A stretch of 64,000 nt of DNA from NCBI RefSeq assembly GCF_037890675.1, contig NZ_CP149574.1, positions 4,440,874 to 4,504,873 on the forward strand, read 5' to 3'. Position numbers and translations under genes: made by a program. Below the pieces are notes generated by a model, which saw only the letters and a list, made by a program, of their open reading frames with translations, had not been told where the DNA came from and ran no database searches. Positions 17,122 through 25,625 of this stretch are shown here, one piece after another; position 1 is the first letter of the stretch; each line of letters opens with the position of its first letter. The DNA is from Methylovirgula sp. 4M-Z18 (GTDB lineage Bacteria; Pseudomonadota; Alphaproteobacteria; Rhizobiales; Beijerinckiaceae).

Positions 17122-17961
17122 ATGTCCAAACTGTCTTTGCCAGATATTCGTGCCAAATTCCGGGCACTGCACGATCATGGCTGCTTCGTCATCCCGAATG
17201 CCTGGGACGTCGGCTCTGCCGTCTATCTGCAGCACATGGGATTTCCGGCCGTTGCGTCGACAAGCGCCGGTTTCGCCTTCACCCTGGCGCGTCCCGACAA
17301 CGGTATTCCTTTGTCCGCGCTGCTGCAACACTTGCGCGATTTGAGCGGCGAATTGCAGATCGGTGTGAACGCCGATTTCGAGAATGCTTTCGCAGATGAC
17401 CTTGAAGGAGTTGCCGCAAACGTGACGAAGGCCGTTGCGACAGGCGTTTCCGGCCTCTCCGTCGAGGATCTCACCGGCCGCAAGGACAAGCCGCTCTATG
17501 ATTTCGATCTCGCGGTGAGGCGCATCCGCGCGGCACGTGCCGCGATCGATGCGACCGGTGAGAACGTCATGCTGATCGCCCGCACCGAATGTTTCTGGCT
17601 CAGCACGCCCGGCCCGTTCGATGAAGCCATTAAGCGTGCGACGGCATTCGCGGAGGCCGGCGCCGATTGCATCTTCGTGCCGGGCGCGCTTTCGCGCGAA
17701 CAGATCGCGACTTTGGTGAAGGAGGTCGCGCCGCACCCCGTCAGCGTCATCCGCAATTCACCCGGCTTGACCGTCAGCGAACTCGCCGATCTTGGCGTAC
17801 GCCGGATCAGTGTCGGCCCATTGCTGGCGCGCGCGGCGTGGACGGCTTTCGTCGAGATGGCGAAGGAAATCCGCGAGTCCGGTTCGTTCGATTCGGCCGC
17901 CAAGCTTATGCCAACCGCGCCGCTGAACGAGTTGTTCGCACAGCATGCCGCGCAATTGTAA
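17122..17961 (+). CDS. Isocitrate lyase/PEP mutase-family protein
   Basis: From the ATG at 17122, behind GGGGAGA, the protein has 279 residues. It shows the TIM-barrel features of this superfamily: IPNAWDVGSA, STSAGFA, NADFENAF (metal-binding Asp/Glu), SVEDLTG and ARTE. The motif set is closest to the poorly characterised oxaloacetate-decarboxylase or carboxyphosphonoenolpyruvate-mutase-like members; isocitrate lyase itself has a KKCGH loop not seen here. A C-C lyase or hydrolase on a 2-oxo acid is likely. It lies 48 bp before the double-GNAT gene. Confidence 0.85.
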   Translation: MSKLSLPDIRAKFRALHDHGCFVIPNAWDVGSAVYLQHMGFPAVASTSAGFAFTLARPDNGIPLSALLQHLRDLSGELQIGVNADFENAFADDLEGVAANVTKAVATGVSGLSVEDLTGRKDKPLYDFDLAVRRIRAARAAIDATGENVMLIARTECFWLSTPGPFDEAIKRATAFAEAGADCIFVPGALSREQIATLVKEVAPHPVSVIRNSPGLTVSELADLGVRRISVGPLLARAAWTAFVEMAKEIRESGSFDSAAKLMPTAPLNELFAQHAAQL

Positions 17962-18009
17962 GCGCGCATCGCACTAACCGTCTTCATCGCTCATTGACGA
18001 GTTGGCACC

Positions 18010-19164
18010 ATGACATCCTTTGCTCCTGATCTTCCCATCGGCGATATTGTCGACACGCGTCCTGCACCACGTCCCGAGCGTGTGACGCTGCGCGGCCGTT
18101 ACGTCACGCTTGAACCGCTCGATCCGATCAAACATGCCGAGTCGATCTATGCCGAAACCCATGGGCCGGACGCGCCGCGGATCTGGCAATATATGGGCGA
18201 AGGACCCTTCGCCGACCGCGCCGCATTCGATGCGCATGTCACAGCAAAATCCGCTTCCGCCGATCCACTGTTCTTTGCGATCATCGACAATGCCAGCGGC
18301 CGCGCGCTCGGGTGGCAGACGTTGATGCGTATCGATACGGCGAACCGCGTGATCGAAGTCGGCAATATCGTTTATGGCGCGAGCCTGCAGCGCACCCAAG
18401 CCGCGACGGAAGCGCAATATTTGTTCGCGCGCTACATCTTCGACGATCTCGGCTACCGGCGCTACGAATGGAAGCTCAACAATTTGAATGCGCCGTCGCG
18501 GCGGGCAGCGGAACGATACGGCTTCACCTTCGAAGGCATCTTCCGCCAGCACATGATCATCAAGGGCCGCAATCGCGACACGTGCTGGCTCGCGATGCTC
18601 GATCATGAATGGCCGCGTTACAAAGCGGCATTCGAAGCCTGGCTCGATCCTTCGAATTTCGACGCGCAAGGCCGGCAAAAGCGATCCCTCACCGCATGCC
18701 GCCCCGCCATGATCACGCCCAGTATCCGCCGCGCCACGCCGCATGATGCGGAGAAGATCATCGCACTTCAGCATGATGCCTATGCGGCGAACCGCGCCTT
18801 GATCGGCGCGGAGCCGATTCCCCTGCTCGCGAATTATGCCGAGATTCTTTCGCGTGACGATGTGTGGGTCGCGGATGTGCATGGCGACATAGCTGGTGCG
18901 CTGATTTTGCAACCGCAGGACGATCACATGCTGATCTGGAGCATCGCCACCGCTTCGCACTTTCAGCGGCAAGGCATCGCGAACGGCCTTCTGGACTTTG
19001 CCGCACAACATACGCGGCAAATGGGTTTTGCGCTTTTACGGCTCTACACCGGCCAAAAGCTTGAACGAAACGTCGCCTGGTATCAGCGCCATGGTTTTGC
19101 CATCGACCGTATTGAACAGCTCCCCGATCGCGTTATTGTGCACATGAGCAAGAACCTAAACTGA
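18010..19164 (+). CDS. Tandem GNAT acetyltransferase (RimJ/RimL-like plus second GNAT)
   Basis: The 384-residue protein joins two acetyltransferase domains. Residues about 20-225 resemble RimJ/RimL-type enzymes (VTLEPLDPIKHAESIYAET, YEWKLNNLNAPSRRAAERYGF, FRQHMIIKGRNRDTCWLAMLD). Residues about 235-384 form a second GNAT domain with HFQRQGIANGLLDFAAQ as acetyl-CoA loop and ERNVAWYQRHGF as end motif. The seam (AMITPSIRRATPHDAEKI) looks like an internal start, so fusion of two adjacent genes is likely. The reading frame is continuous. Substrates are unknown. Confidence 0.88.
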   Translation: MTSFAPDLPIGDIVDTRPAPRPERVTLRGRYVTLEPLDPIKHAESIYAETHGPDAPRIWQYMGEGPFADRAAFDAHVTAKSASADPLFFAIIDNASGRALGWQTLMRIDTANRVIEVGNIVYGASLQRTQAATEAQYLFARYIFDDLGYRRYEWKLNNLNAPSRRAAERYGFTFEGIFRQHMIIKGRNRDTCWLAMLDHEWPRYKAAFEAWLDPSNFDAQGRQKRSLTACRPAMITPSIRRATPHDAEKIIALQHDAYAANRALIGAEPIPLLANYAEILSRDDVWVADVHGDIAGALILQPQDDHMLIWSIATASHFQRQGIANGLLDFAAQHTRQMGFALLRLYTGQKLERNVAWYQRHGFAIDRIEQLPDRVIVHMSKNLN

Positions 19165-19182
19165 TGGGTCGGGGAGTGAAGC

Positions 19183-19929
19183 ATGGCGGGACGTCTCGTA
19201 GGCAAGAGAGCGATTTTGACGGCTGCAGGCGCGGGCATCGGCCGCGCGACGGCGGAGGCCTTTGTTGCCGAGGGCGCGGAAGTCATCGCGACCGACCTCG
19301 ACATCACCAAGATGGAAGGATTGCTGGGCGCGACATTGCATGCGCTCGATGTGCGCTCGAGCGATGATGTCGAGGCGCTCGCGCGCCAATACGGTCCCGT
19401 CGACATCCTGTTCAATTGCGCGGGCTATGTGCATCACGGCACGATTCTGGACTGCTCGAATGCCGACTGGGAATTTTCATTCGACCTGAACGTCAAGTCG
19501 ATGCACCGCACCATTCGCGCCTTTTTGCCGGGCATGCTGGAGAAGGGCAAAGGCTCGATCGTCAATGTCGCGTCCGGCGCCGGATCGATCCGCGGCATTC
19601 CCAACCGCTATGTCTATGGTGCGACCAAAGCCGCGGTGATCGGCCTGACCAAGGCGGTGGCGGCGGATTTCATCAAGCGCGGCATCCGCTGCAACGCGAT
19701 TTGTCCGGGCACGATTGAGAGCCCGTCGCTCGACGATCGGATCGCGACCTTGGCCCACAACTCGGGTCAAGCGGTGGACGCCGTGCGCCAGGCTTTCGTC
19801 GACCGCCAGCCGATGGGGCGGCTTGGCACGCCATATGAGATTGCGATGCTCGCAGTCTATCTCGCCTCGGACGAGTCGAGCTACACGACCGGGCAGACCC
19901 ATTTGGCCGACGGCGGATTTGCTTTGTAA
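19183..19929 (+). CDS. SDR dehydrogenase, BDH2/2-keto-3-deoxy-L-fuconate type
   Basis: The 248-residue SDR has TAAGAGIGRATA as cofactor motif, NCAG, the catalytic Ser in NVASGAGSIRG, an intact YVYGATKAA (Tyr and Lys present), and the C-terminal QTHLADGGFAL. The TAAGAGIG start and the NRYVYGATKAAV stretch are typical of the BDH2-like branch, which includes 3-hydroxybutyrate and 2-keto-3-deoxy-L-fuconate dehydrogenases. It follows the GNAT gene by 18 bp. The substrate is probably a hydroxy acid or sugar acid. Confidence 0.88.
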   Translation: MAGRLVGKRAILTAAGAGIGRATAEAFVAEGAEVIATDLDITKMEGLLGATLHALDVRSSDDVEALARQYGPVDILFNCAGYVHHGTILDCSNADWEFSFDLNVKSMHRTIRAFLPGMLEKGKGSIVNVASGAGSIRGIPNRYVYGATKAAVIGLTKAVAADFIKRGIRCNAICPGTIESPSLDDRIATLAHNSGQAVDAVRQAFVDRQPMGRLGTPYEIAMLAVYLASDESSYTTGQTHLADGGFAL

Positions 19930-20003
19930 AAACTGATCGGGCTGAGGCCGTCCTGGCGATAGATCCCAGGGGAGCGGCACGGCCCCGCCCGTTCAGCCCA
20001 TTC

Positions 20004-20351
20004 TCACTTTTCGACGACTTCGATCTTGACGCGTGCGGTTCCGGCGCGGCGGAAGCCGAGAGCATCGGCGGCGCCGCGCGACATATCGATGAGGCGGCTG
20101 CGAATGAAGGGGCCGCGATCGTTCACGGTCACCTGGACCGAGCGGCCATTGCCAAGATTGGTGACACGAAGATGCGTGCCGAAGGGGAGAGACCGGTGGG
20201 CTGCCGTGAGGCCGCCGGGGTTGAACCTGGCACCGCTCGCTGTGCGGCCGCCGCCGGAATAATAGGAGGCTTTACCCGTCCAAGTGGCGGCATGCGCCGA
20301 TAGAATAGATGAGGATATGAATAATACACTTAGGATTATCTTGTTCAACAC
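20004..20351 (-). CDS. rlpA: RlpA-like septal ring lytic transglycosylase / double-psi beta-barrel protein
   Basis: The mature part carries GKASYYSGGGRTASGARFNPGGLTAAHRSLPFG, the RlpA double-psi barrel with the catalytic Asp-type NDRGPFIRSRLIDMSRGAADALG ending. It has no SPOR domain. A signal peptide (LNKIILSVLFISSSILSAHA) follows the proposed GTG start at 20351, which has GGAG five bases upstream; in-frame ATGs at 20378 and 20423 would lengthen the N-terminus. It acts on peptidoglycan outside the inner membrane. Confidence 0.85.
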   Translation of the reverse strand: MLNKIILSVLFISSSILSAHAATWTGKASYYSGGGRTASGARFNPGGLTAAHRSLPFGTHLRVTNLGNGRSVQVTVNDRGPFIRSRLIDMSRGAADALGFRRAGTARVKIEVVEK

Positions 20352-20576
20352 TTCCGCTCCGTTTGCACTCACCGGCATGGGCGAGGCTTTGAGGGCGCGG
20401 TTCTCACGTCGAAATAAGGTCAAAACGAGGCATGAGGCGATTTTGTGTCAAGATATAGCCTGAAATGTCAGGACTTTTGCCTTAAGTACGTTGAAATATA
20501 GGCGTTTTTCGATCAAGGAAACCTGGATTCATTTGCATATACGCACGCGATATTCGCTTAACCGTGGAGAGACAGG

Positions 20577-21560
20577 ATGCATATTTTGATACTCGGCGCG
20601 GCCGGCATGGTCGGGCGCAAGCTCACCGAGCGCCTTGTGAACGACGGCCATCTGGCCGGCCGGGAGATCGGAAAAATGACCTTGGTGGACGTGATCGAGC
20701 CGTCGGCGCCGCCAGCCGGCATGCCGGTCACCTGCCTGGCCCGCGACATTTCGCAGCCCGATTTCGCGGCACCCCTGATCGCCGAGCGGCCGGATGTGAT
20801 CTTCCATCTCGCCGCCATCGTCTCGGGCGAGGCCGAGGAGAATTTCGACAAAGGCTATGCCATCAATATGGACGGCGTCCGGATCCTGCTCGAGACGATC
20901 CGGGCGGAATCCCGGCGCGGGCCCTATCGGCCGCGGCTCGTCTTCACCTCATCCATCGCGGTGTTCGGCGCGCCCTTCATCGAGCCGATTGCGGACGAGT
21001 TTTTCTGCCAGCCGCTCACCAGCTATGGCACCCAGAAGGCGATCGGCGAATTATTGCTCTCCGACTACACGCGCAAAGGCTTCGTCGATGGCATTGCCCT
21101 GCGCTTCCCGACCATTTGCGTGCGGCCGGGAAAGCCCAATCTCGCGGCGTCGGGCTTCTTCTCGAACATCATCCGCGAACCGCTGGTCGGCGTTGAAGCC
21201 GTGCTGCCGGTGCCGGACGATGTGATGCATTGGCATGCCTCACCGCGTGCGGCGGTCGGCTTTCTTTTGCACGCTGCGGCCCTCGACACCGAGACGATGG
21301 GGCCGCGCCGCGCGCTCACCCTGCCCGGCCTGGCGGTGACGGTGGCGGAACAGATCGCGGCTTTGCGGCAGGTGGCCGGCCAAAAGGCGGTCGACCTGAT
21401 TCGCCGGCTGCCCGATCAGCGCATCGGGCAAATGGTCGCCGGCTGGCCGCGCCGCTTCGATCCGAAACGGGCGCTGGCGCTCGGATTCCGCGCGGATGCG
21501 AGTTTCGAGGAGATCATCCGCATCCATATCGAGGATGAGCTTGGTGGCCGCCTAGCTTAA
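20577..21560 (+). CDS. denD: D-erythronate dehydrogenase-like NAD-dependent epimerase/dehydratase
   Basis: The 327-residue extended SDR has GAAGMVGRKL as cofactor motif, FHLAAIVSGEAEENFDKGYAINMDG (the HLAA stretch typical of DenD), VFTSSIAVFG and the catalytic SYGTQKAIGE. DenD oxidises D-erythronate to 2-keto-D-erythronate in sugar-acid catabolism. The partner genes (denK/otnC/otnI) are not adjacent, so the symbol rests on sequence pattern alone. A repeat element begins at its stop codon. Confidence 0.8.
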   Translation: MHILILGAAGMVGRKLTERLVNDGHLAGREIGKMTLVDVIEPSAPPAGMPVTCLARDISQPDFAAPLIAERPDVIFHLAAIVSGEAEENFDKGYAINMDGVRILLETIRAESRRGPYRPRLVFTSSIAVFGAPFIEPIADEFFCQPLTSYGTQKAIGELLLSDYTRKGFVDGIALRFPTICVRPGKPNLAASGFFSNIIREPLVGVEAVLPVPDDVMHWHASPRAAVGFLLHAAALDTETMGPRRALTLPGLAVTVAEQIAALRQVAGQKAVDLIRRLPDQRIGQMVAGWPRRFDPKRALALGFRADASFEEIIRIHIEDELGGRLA

Positions 21561-21677
21561 TACCAACGGTCACGAAGAGTGACCGTTGGTTCCTTTCTTC
21601 ATTTTTCGCCTTTTCAAGGCGATAGCGAAAAATGAAGAGTGGTCCAAAGGTCGCTCTTTGCGACCTTTGGCACAACG
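21559..21677 (+). repeat. Triple-hairpin intergenic repeat, copy B
   Basis: The order and arms are as in the copy at 2278-2396: ACCAACGGTCAC..GTGACCGTTGGT, CTTCATTTTTCGCC..GCGAAAAATGAAG and CCAAAGGTCGC..GCGACCTTTGG. Its first bases overlap the stop codon of the denD-like gene. It separates that gene from the convergent inhibitor gene, where it could also end transcription. Confidence 0.9.
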
Positions 21678-21714
21678 CCTGAAGAGGAAGGCGGCCTGAA
21701 TGCTTAAAGAGGGG

Positions 21715-22137
21715 TCAGTCTTCGATCTTGCGCAGCATCAGCGGCTTGCCGCCTTCTTTTGCTTCCTTGACCCAATAGCCGGTATTTTCCAGCTCGAACC
21801 GCGCCTGGTGGCCCCCGCGCGCCGTCAAGACCAGCCAACCGCCGCTGTAGGACCAGGCCACGGGATCGAAAATGACCATGCCCTGGTCGCGGCACGCGGG
21901 CGAAAGATAGGCACGGCCGCGGCCCGCGCTTTCCAGGGTCACGAGGCAGCCGGTGTCCTTCTCGTTCTCGCGAAACACACGATAGCGGCCTGCGAGGCTG
22001 CCCGGAGATACGATATTATGCGGCGTCTGTTCGACGAGGCGCGGCTTGGTGGCGGCATGCAGGGCCGAAACACCCAGGGACAGGCCGGATGCACCCAGGA
22101 GCAACGCCGAAAAAGCCACTCGAACAAGCCGCCGCAT
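21715..22137 (-). CDS. AprI/Inh-family metalloprotease inhibitor
   Basis: The 140-residue protein has an N-terminal signal peptide (MRRLVRVAFSALLLGASGLSLG) followed by a small beta-barrel. Pattern points are SLAGRYRVFRENEKDTGCLVTL, a second Cys (Cys82, probably bonded to Cys64), DPVAWSYSGGWLVLTARGG and a hydrophobic end. Such proteins bind serralysin-type metalloproteases in the periplasm and are usually encoded beside the protease and its type I exporter. No protease or exporter is near, so the target is unknown. Confidence 0.75.
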   Translation of the reverse strand: MRRLVRVAFSALLLGASGLSLGVSALHAATKPRLVEQTPHNIVSPGSLAGRYRVFRENEKDTGCLVTLESAGRGRAYLSPACRDQGMVIFDPVAWSYSGGWLVLTARGGHQARFELENTGYWVKEAKEGGKPLMLRKIED

Positions 22138-22272
22138 GGAAGATCCTCAAAAATATCGTTTGCCCAATAGGTCGCCGGGTCAAGCCTATCGCGCAAGCTC
22201 ATGCGATGCGCAAGAGCAATTTCCGCCGGCCAGATGAGCGCCGGCCGGCGGCCAACACGCTTCCCGCCCGGG

Positions 22273-23250
22273 TCAATCCGCCTTTTCCAGCCGCGGCCAA
22301 GGGGTTTCGGCCACGGGTGTGAGCGGCCCCTTGCCGGCGGCATAGGACAGCATGTTTTCGGCCACCAGATGCGCCATAGCGTCGCGGGTCCGGTGCGACG
22401 CCGAGCCGACATGGGGCAAAAGCACGACATGATCCATGTCGAGCAGCGCTTGTGGCACTTGGGGCTCGTGCGCGAAGACGTCGAGCCCGGCGCTCATGAT
22501 CTCGCCCTTTTGCAGCGCCGCGACAAGTGCGTCCTCATCAACCAGCGACCCGCGCGCCACATTGATCAGCACGCCGCGCGGCCCGAGCGCGCGCAACACC
22601 GCAGCATCGACGAGATGTTTGGTGCTTGGGCCCCCCGGCGCAATGACCATGAGAATGTCGACGGCCGCCGCCATTTCCAGCACCGTCGCATAATACGGAT
22701 AAGGCACGTCGGGCTGCCGGCTGCGGCCGTGATAGGCGATTTTCACCCCGAAAGCCTCGGCCCGCCGGGCGATCGCCTTGCCGATCCGGCCGAGGCCGAG
22801 AATGCCCATGGTGCGGCCCTGCAACGAATCCGAGAGCGGAAAATTCGCCTGCTGCCACTTCCCCGCGCGCAGATAGCGCTCGGCCTGAGGCAATTGCCGA
22901 AGCGTCGAGAGCAGCAGCCCCATGGCCGTGTCGGCCACCTCTTCGTTCAGCACATCCGGCGTGTTGGTGACGACGACACCATGGGCGGCGGCCCATTTCG
23001 CGTCGATATGATCATAACCGACGCCGAAACTGCTGACGATTTCGAGATTGGGAAATTGCCCGAGAAACTCGCCACCGACCCGCCGATGCCCGGGCGCGCC
23101 GGCCAGAATGCCGCGAATACGCGGCGCCAGCTCTTTCAAAGCTGCGTCCGCGTCCGGCGTTTCCCATAATTTATGCAAGGTGAGCTTGGCTCCGACCTCC
23201 TGCGCCACCAGAGGATTGCTCAGAGCGGCCGGCATGAGGACTTCGAACAT
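22273..23250 (-). CDS. D-isomer-specific 2-hydroxyacid dehydrogenase
   Basis: The 325-residue protein of the glyoxylate/hydroxypyruvate reductase type has the NAD(P)-binding [13 protein letters not shown], the catalytic Arg in [13 protein letters not shown], the Glu in FAHEP and the His in [10 protein letters not shown] basic residue after the Rossmann strand (YHGRSRQ) suggests NADPH preference. It is divergent from the acetoacetate-decarboxylase-like gene with about 110 bp between. The substrate is probably glyoxylate, hydroxypyruvate or a related 2-oxo acid. Confidence 0.9.
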   Translation of the reverse strand: MFEVLMPAALSNPLVAQEVGAKLTLHKLWETPDADAALKELAPRIRGILAGAPGHRRVGGEFLGQFPNLEIVSSFGVGYDHIDAKWAAAHGVVVTNTPDVLNEEVADTAMGLLLSTLRQLPQAERYLRAGKWQQANFPLSDSLQGRTMGILGLGRIGKAIARRAEAFGVKIAYHGRSRQPDVPYPYYATVLEMAAAVDILMVIAPGGPSTKHLVDAAVLRALGPRGVLINVARGSLVDEDALVAALQKGEIMSAGLDVFAHEPQVPQALLDMDHVVLLPHVGSASHRTRDAMAHLVAENMLSYAAGKGPLTPVAETPWPRLEKAD

Positions 23251-23361
23251 GAAAAGATGCTCCCAACGGACATTTGGCTTCGATTTTTGGCCGCCGACAA
23301 GAAACGGTTACCGGCGCAACTTATGCTACAAGTTTCCATCCGCCATCAAGGAGATGACCTG

Positions 23362-24102
23362 ATGAAGATTGAAGACGTCAAGAAATCCGCCTTTGCGATG
23401 CCACTCACGAGCCCTGCCTACCCGGTTGGGCCGTACCGTTTTTACGATCGCGAATATATGATCATCACCTACCGCACGGATATGGACGCGTTGCGCGCCG
23501 TCGTGCCTGAACCGCTCGAAATCACCGACCCGATCGTCAAATACGAATTCATCCGCATGCCGGATTCGACCGGCTTCGGCGATTACACCGAAACCGGGCA
23601 GGTCATTCCCGTCCGCCTCAATGGCGAAGACGGCGGCTATGTGCATTCGATGTATCTCGATGACGAAGCGCCGATCGCTGGCGGCCGCGAACTTTGGGGC
23701 TTTCCGAAAAAGCTGGCGAGTCCGAAAATTACCCATGAAGGCGATGTGATCGTCGGCAAGCTGCATTACGGCTCCACTCTGTGCGTCAACGCCTCGATGG
23801 GCTACAAGCACAAGATCATCCACCAGGCGCCGGTGAAGGCTTCGCTGGAAAAGGCGAGCTTCCTCATCAAGATCATCCCGCATGTGGACGGCAGCCCGCG
23901 CATTTGCGAGCTGGTGCGCTACTACATCACCGACGTCAACATGAAAGGCGCATGGTCGGCACCGGGCGAGTTGCAATTGTTCCACCACGTGATGGCCGAC
24001 GTCGCCAAATTGCCGGTGCGCGAAGTGGTTTCAGCGCTGCATTTCAAGGCGGATCTGACGCTGGGGCTCGGTGAGGTGGTGTACGATTATCTGGAGAAGT
24101 GA
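23362..24102 (+). CDS. Acetoacetate decarboxylase-family protein
   Basis: From the ATG at 23362, with AAGGAG upstream, the protein has 246 residues, the size of Adc. The Schiff-base region [14 protein letters not shown] is intact, with the Lys pair expected for catalysis, and the conserved Arg and Glu patch ([28 protein letters not shown]) is present. It may decarboxylate acetoacetate to acetone or act on another 2- or 3-oxo acid. It is followed by a hairpin at 24118-24144. Confidence 0.88.
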   Translation: MKIEDVKKSAFAMPLTSPAYPVGPYRFYDREYMIITYRTDMDALRAVVPEPLEITDPIVKYEFIRMPDSTGFGDYTETGQVIPVRLNGEDGGYVHSMYLDDEAPIAGGRELWGFPKKLASPKITHEGDVIVGKLHYGSTLCVNASMGYKHKIIHQAPVKASLEKASFLIKIIPHVDGSPRICELVRYYITDVNMKGAWSAPGELQLFHHVMADVAKLPVREVVSALHFKADLTLGLGEVVYDYLEK

Positions 24103-24117
24103 GATCGCCTAGCCTTC

Positions 24118-24144
24118 TTCCCCGCATAGAGACTATGCGGGGAA
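24118..24144. terminator. Hairpin downstream of the decarboxylase gene
   Basis: TTCCCCGCATAG pairs perfectly with CTATGCGGGGAA around a three-base loop. It lies 15 bp after the stop codon. It has no T-run, so it is either a weak terminator or a transcript end stabiliser. Confidence 0.5.
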
Positions 24145-24163
24145 ATACGGAAAGCAAATGCCG

Positions 24164-24335
24164 CCGTCATTGCGAGCAAAGCGAAGCAATCCATCCCTAA
24201 CTGATTAATTATTTGTAACGCTCTCAACGCTCGCTTCGAGCATATTTTTGCCCTTGGTCGCGACTGCACAAGCTGCCGCAGACTTTCGATCGAAGTGGAT
24301 GGATTGCTTCGTCGCTTCGCTCCTCGCAATGACGG
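24164..24335. repeat. Inverted-repeat element with CGTCATTGCGAG termini
   Basis: The two ends are inverted copies: CCGTCATTGCGAGC..GAAGCAATCCATCC on the left and GGATGGATTGCTTCG..CTCGCAATGACGG on the right, arms of roughly 33-38 bp with a few mismatches. Inside is about 100 bp of AT-richer unique sequence. This termini type is a well-known dispersed repeat in Rhizobiales. It fills most of the 311 bp between the decarboxylase gene and the SPFH gene. No coding sequence lies inside. Confidence 0.8.
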
Positions 24336-24413
24336 GAGACGCGTGGATGTCGTAGCATCAAACCTGCGAAAACAATCGCAGGCATCACATCGGTTGAGAC
24401 GACGACATTCATA

Positions 24414-25439
24414 TCAAGGCTTCTGGCCAATCGGCGGCAGCACCATCACCGGCTGGGCGGCATTGGCGCCCGCGCCCATTTGGATGCTCGGCACCGATCC
24501 GTTCCAGTTTTTCGCGGCGTCGGCGCGCAGGATTTCTGCGTAGGCGTCCGCAGAGCCCGTGGCTTTGACTTTGGCCACGATAATCGCGGCCTCAGCGTTG
24601 CCAACGATCGTCTTGGCGTTGGCCTCCGCTTCCGAACGTTTCTGGACCTCGTAAGCATCGGCGTCGGCACGTAGGCGGACGCGCTGTGCATCGGCCTCGG
24701 CTTGAGCGATGGCGACACGCTTTTGCCCTTCGGCGATCGCGGCCGCAGAATCGGCTTGGCCCTTCGCCGTGGCGACAGCTTGCTGCGCTTCGGTCTCGCG
24801 GACCTTTAGAAGATTCGCGGCCGAGAGCTGCTGATTGCGGGTCTGCACCGTCTGCTGGATGTTGCGTTCGAAGTTTTCGTCGTAGTGCAGATTGGTGATT
24901 TGCACGTCCTCGATCCGCTCGCCGAAGAGGTCGATCGCCGGGGTTTGCACCGCAGTCAGAATGTTCGATTCCAGCTGTTTCTTTTTATCAGTGATTTCCA
25001 GCGCATTCACCTGTCCGAACACGTCGAGCGTGCGGGACTGCACGAAGGGAATGAGCTTGTCGTTGATCGAACCGGAGCCCATGTCGCCCACCTGGAACAG
25101 AGCCTTGAACGGATCGGCGGTGCGGTAGGTGAGGCTGAGGTCCACCGAGACGAATTGGTTGTCGATGGTTTTGACGCGCATTTCCGGAACGCTGATCCGT
25201 TCGATCGACGTGCGAATCGTATGCGCCGTATCGGCGATGGGGAGCTTGAAGTGGAGGCCCGGCGAGACCGGAGCAGCGCTCACCAATTGGCCGAATCTGG
25301 TCACCGCGCCGACTTCATTCTGGTTGACCGTATAAAATGAGCCCGCGCCGATGGCGGCAATGCCCGCCAAAACAACCAAAGGAACGACGATCGTTGAGCC
25401 GCGCTTGGCAAGTTTTGCCGGGAGGTGATCCTGATCCAT
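24414..25439 (-). CDS. SPFH/prohibitin-family membrane protein
   Basis: The protein has 341 residues from the ATG at 25439 (GAGG upstream). A single membrane segment lies at about residues 18-38, followed by the SPFH domain (GAVTRFGQLVSAAPVSPGLHFKLP..), then a long Ala/Glu/Gln-rich coiled coil at about 210-290 and a short tail. It belongs to the stomatin/prohibitin/HflC group, scaffolds for membrane microdomains and proteases. It is downstream of homospermidine synthase on the same strand with 186 bp between, so co-transcription is possible only. Confidence 0.88.
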   Translation of the reverse strand: MDQDHLPAKLAKRGSTIVVPLVVLAGIAAIGAGSFYTVNQNEVGAVTRFGQLVSAAPVSPGLHFKLPIADTAHTIRTSIERISVPEMRVKTIDNQFVSVDLSLTYRTADPFKALFQVGDMGSGSINDKLIPFVQSRTLDVFGQVNALEITDKKKQLESNILTAVQTPAIDLFGERIEDVQITNLHYDENFERNIQQTVQTRNQQLSAANLLKVRETEAQQAVATAKGQADSAAAIAEGQKRVAIAQAEADAQRVRLRADADAYEVQKRSEAEANAKTIVGNAEAAIIVAKVKATGSADAYAEILRADAAKNWNGSVPSIQMGAGANAAQPVMVLPPIGQKP

Positions 25440-25625
25440 AGCCAACCTCATCGGAGAGGTGAGAGATGCCGCAGATAGTAATCCAGTTCTTGCATCCAGC
25501 GAAGGTCTTGCGCGGTGCGCGGCAACACACCGGTGCGCTTCGTTCCAAAAGATAATGCCGAGCCCGGCGGCCCGGACTCGGCATCGAACATGTTCAGATT
25601 TGGCTGCGCGGAACGCGAACGTCGC

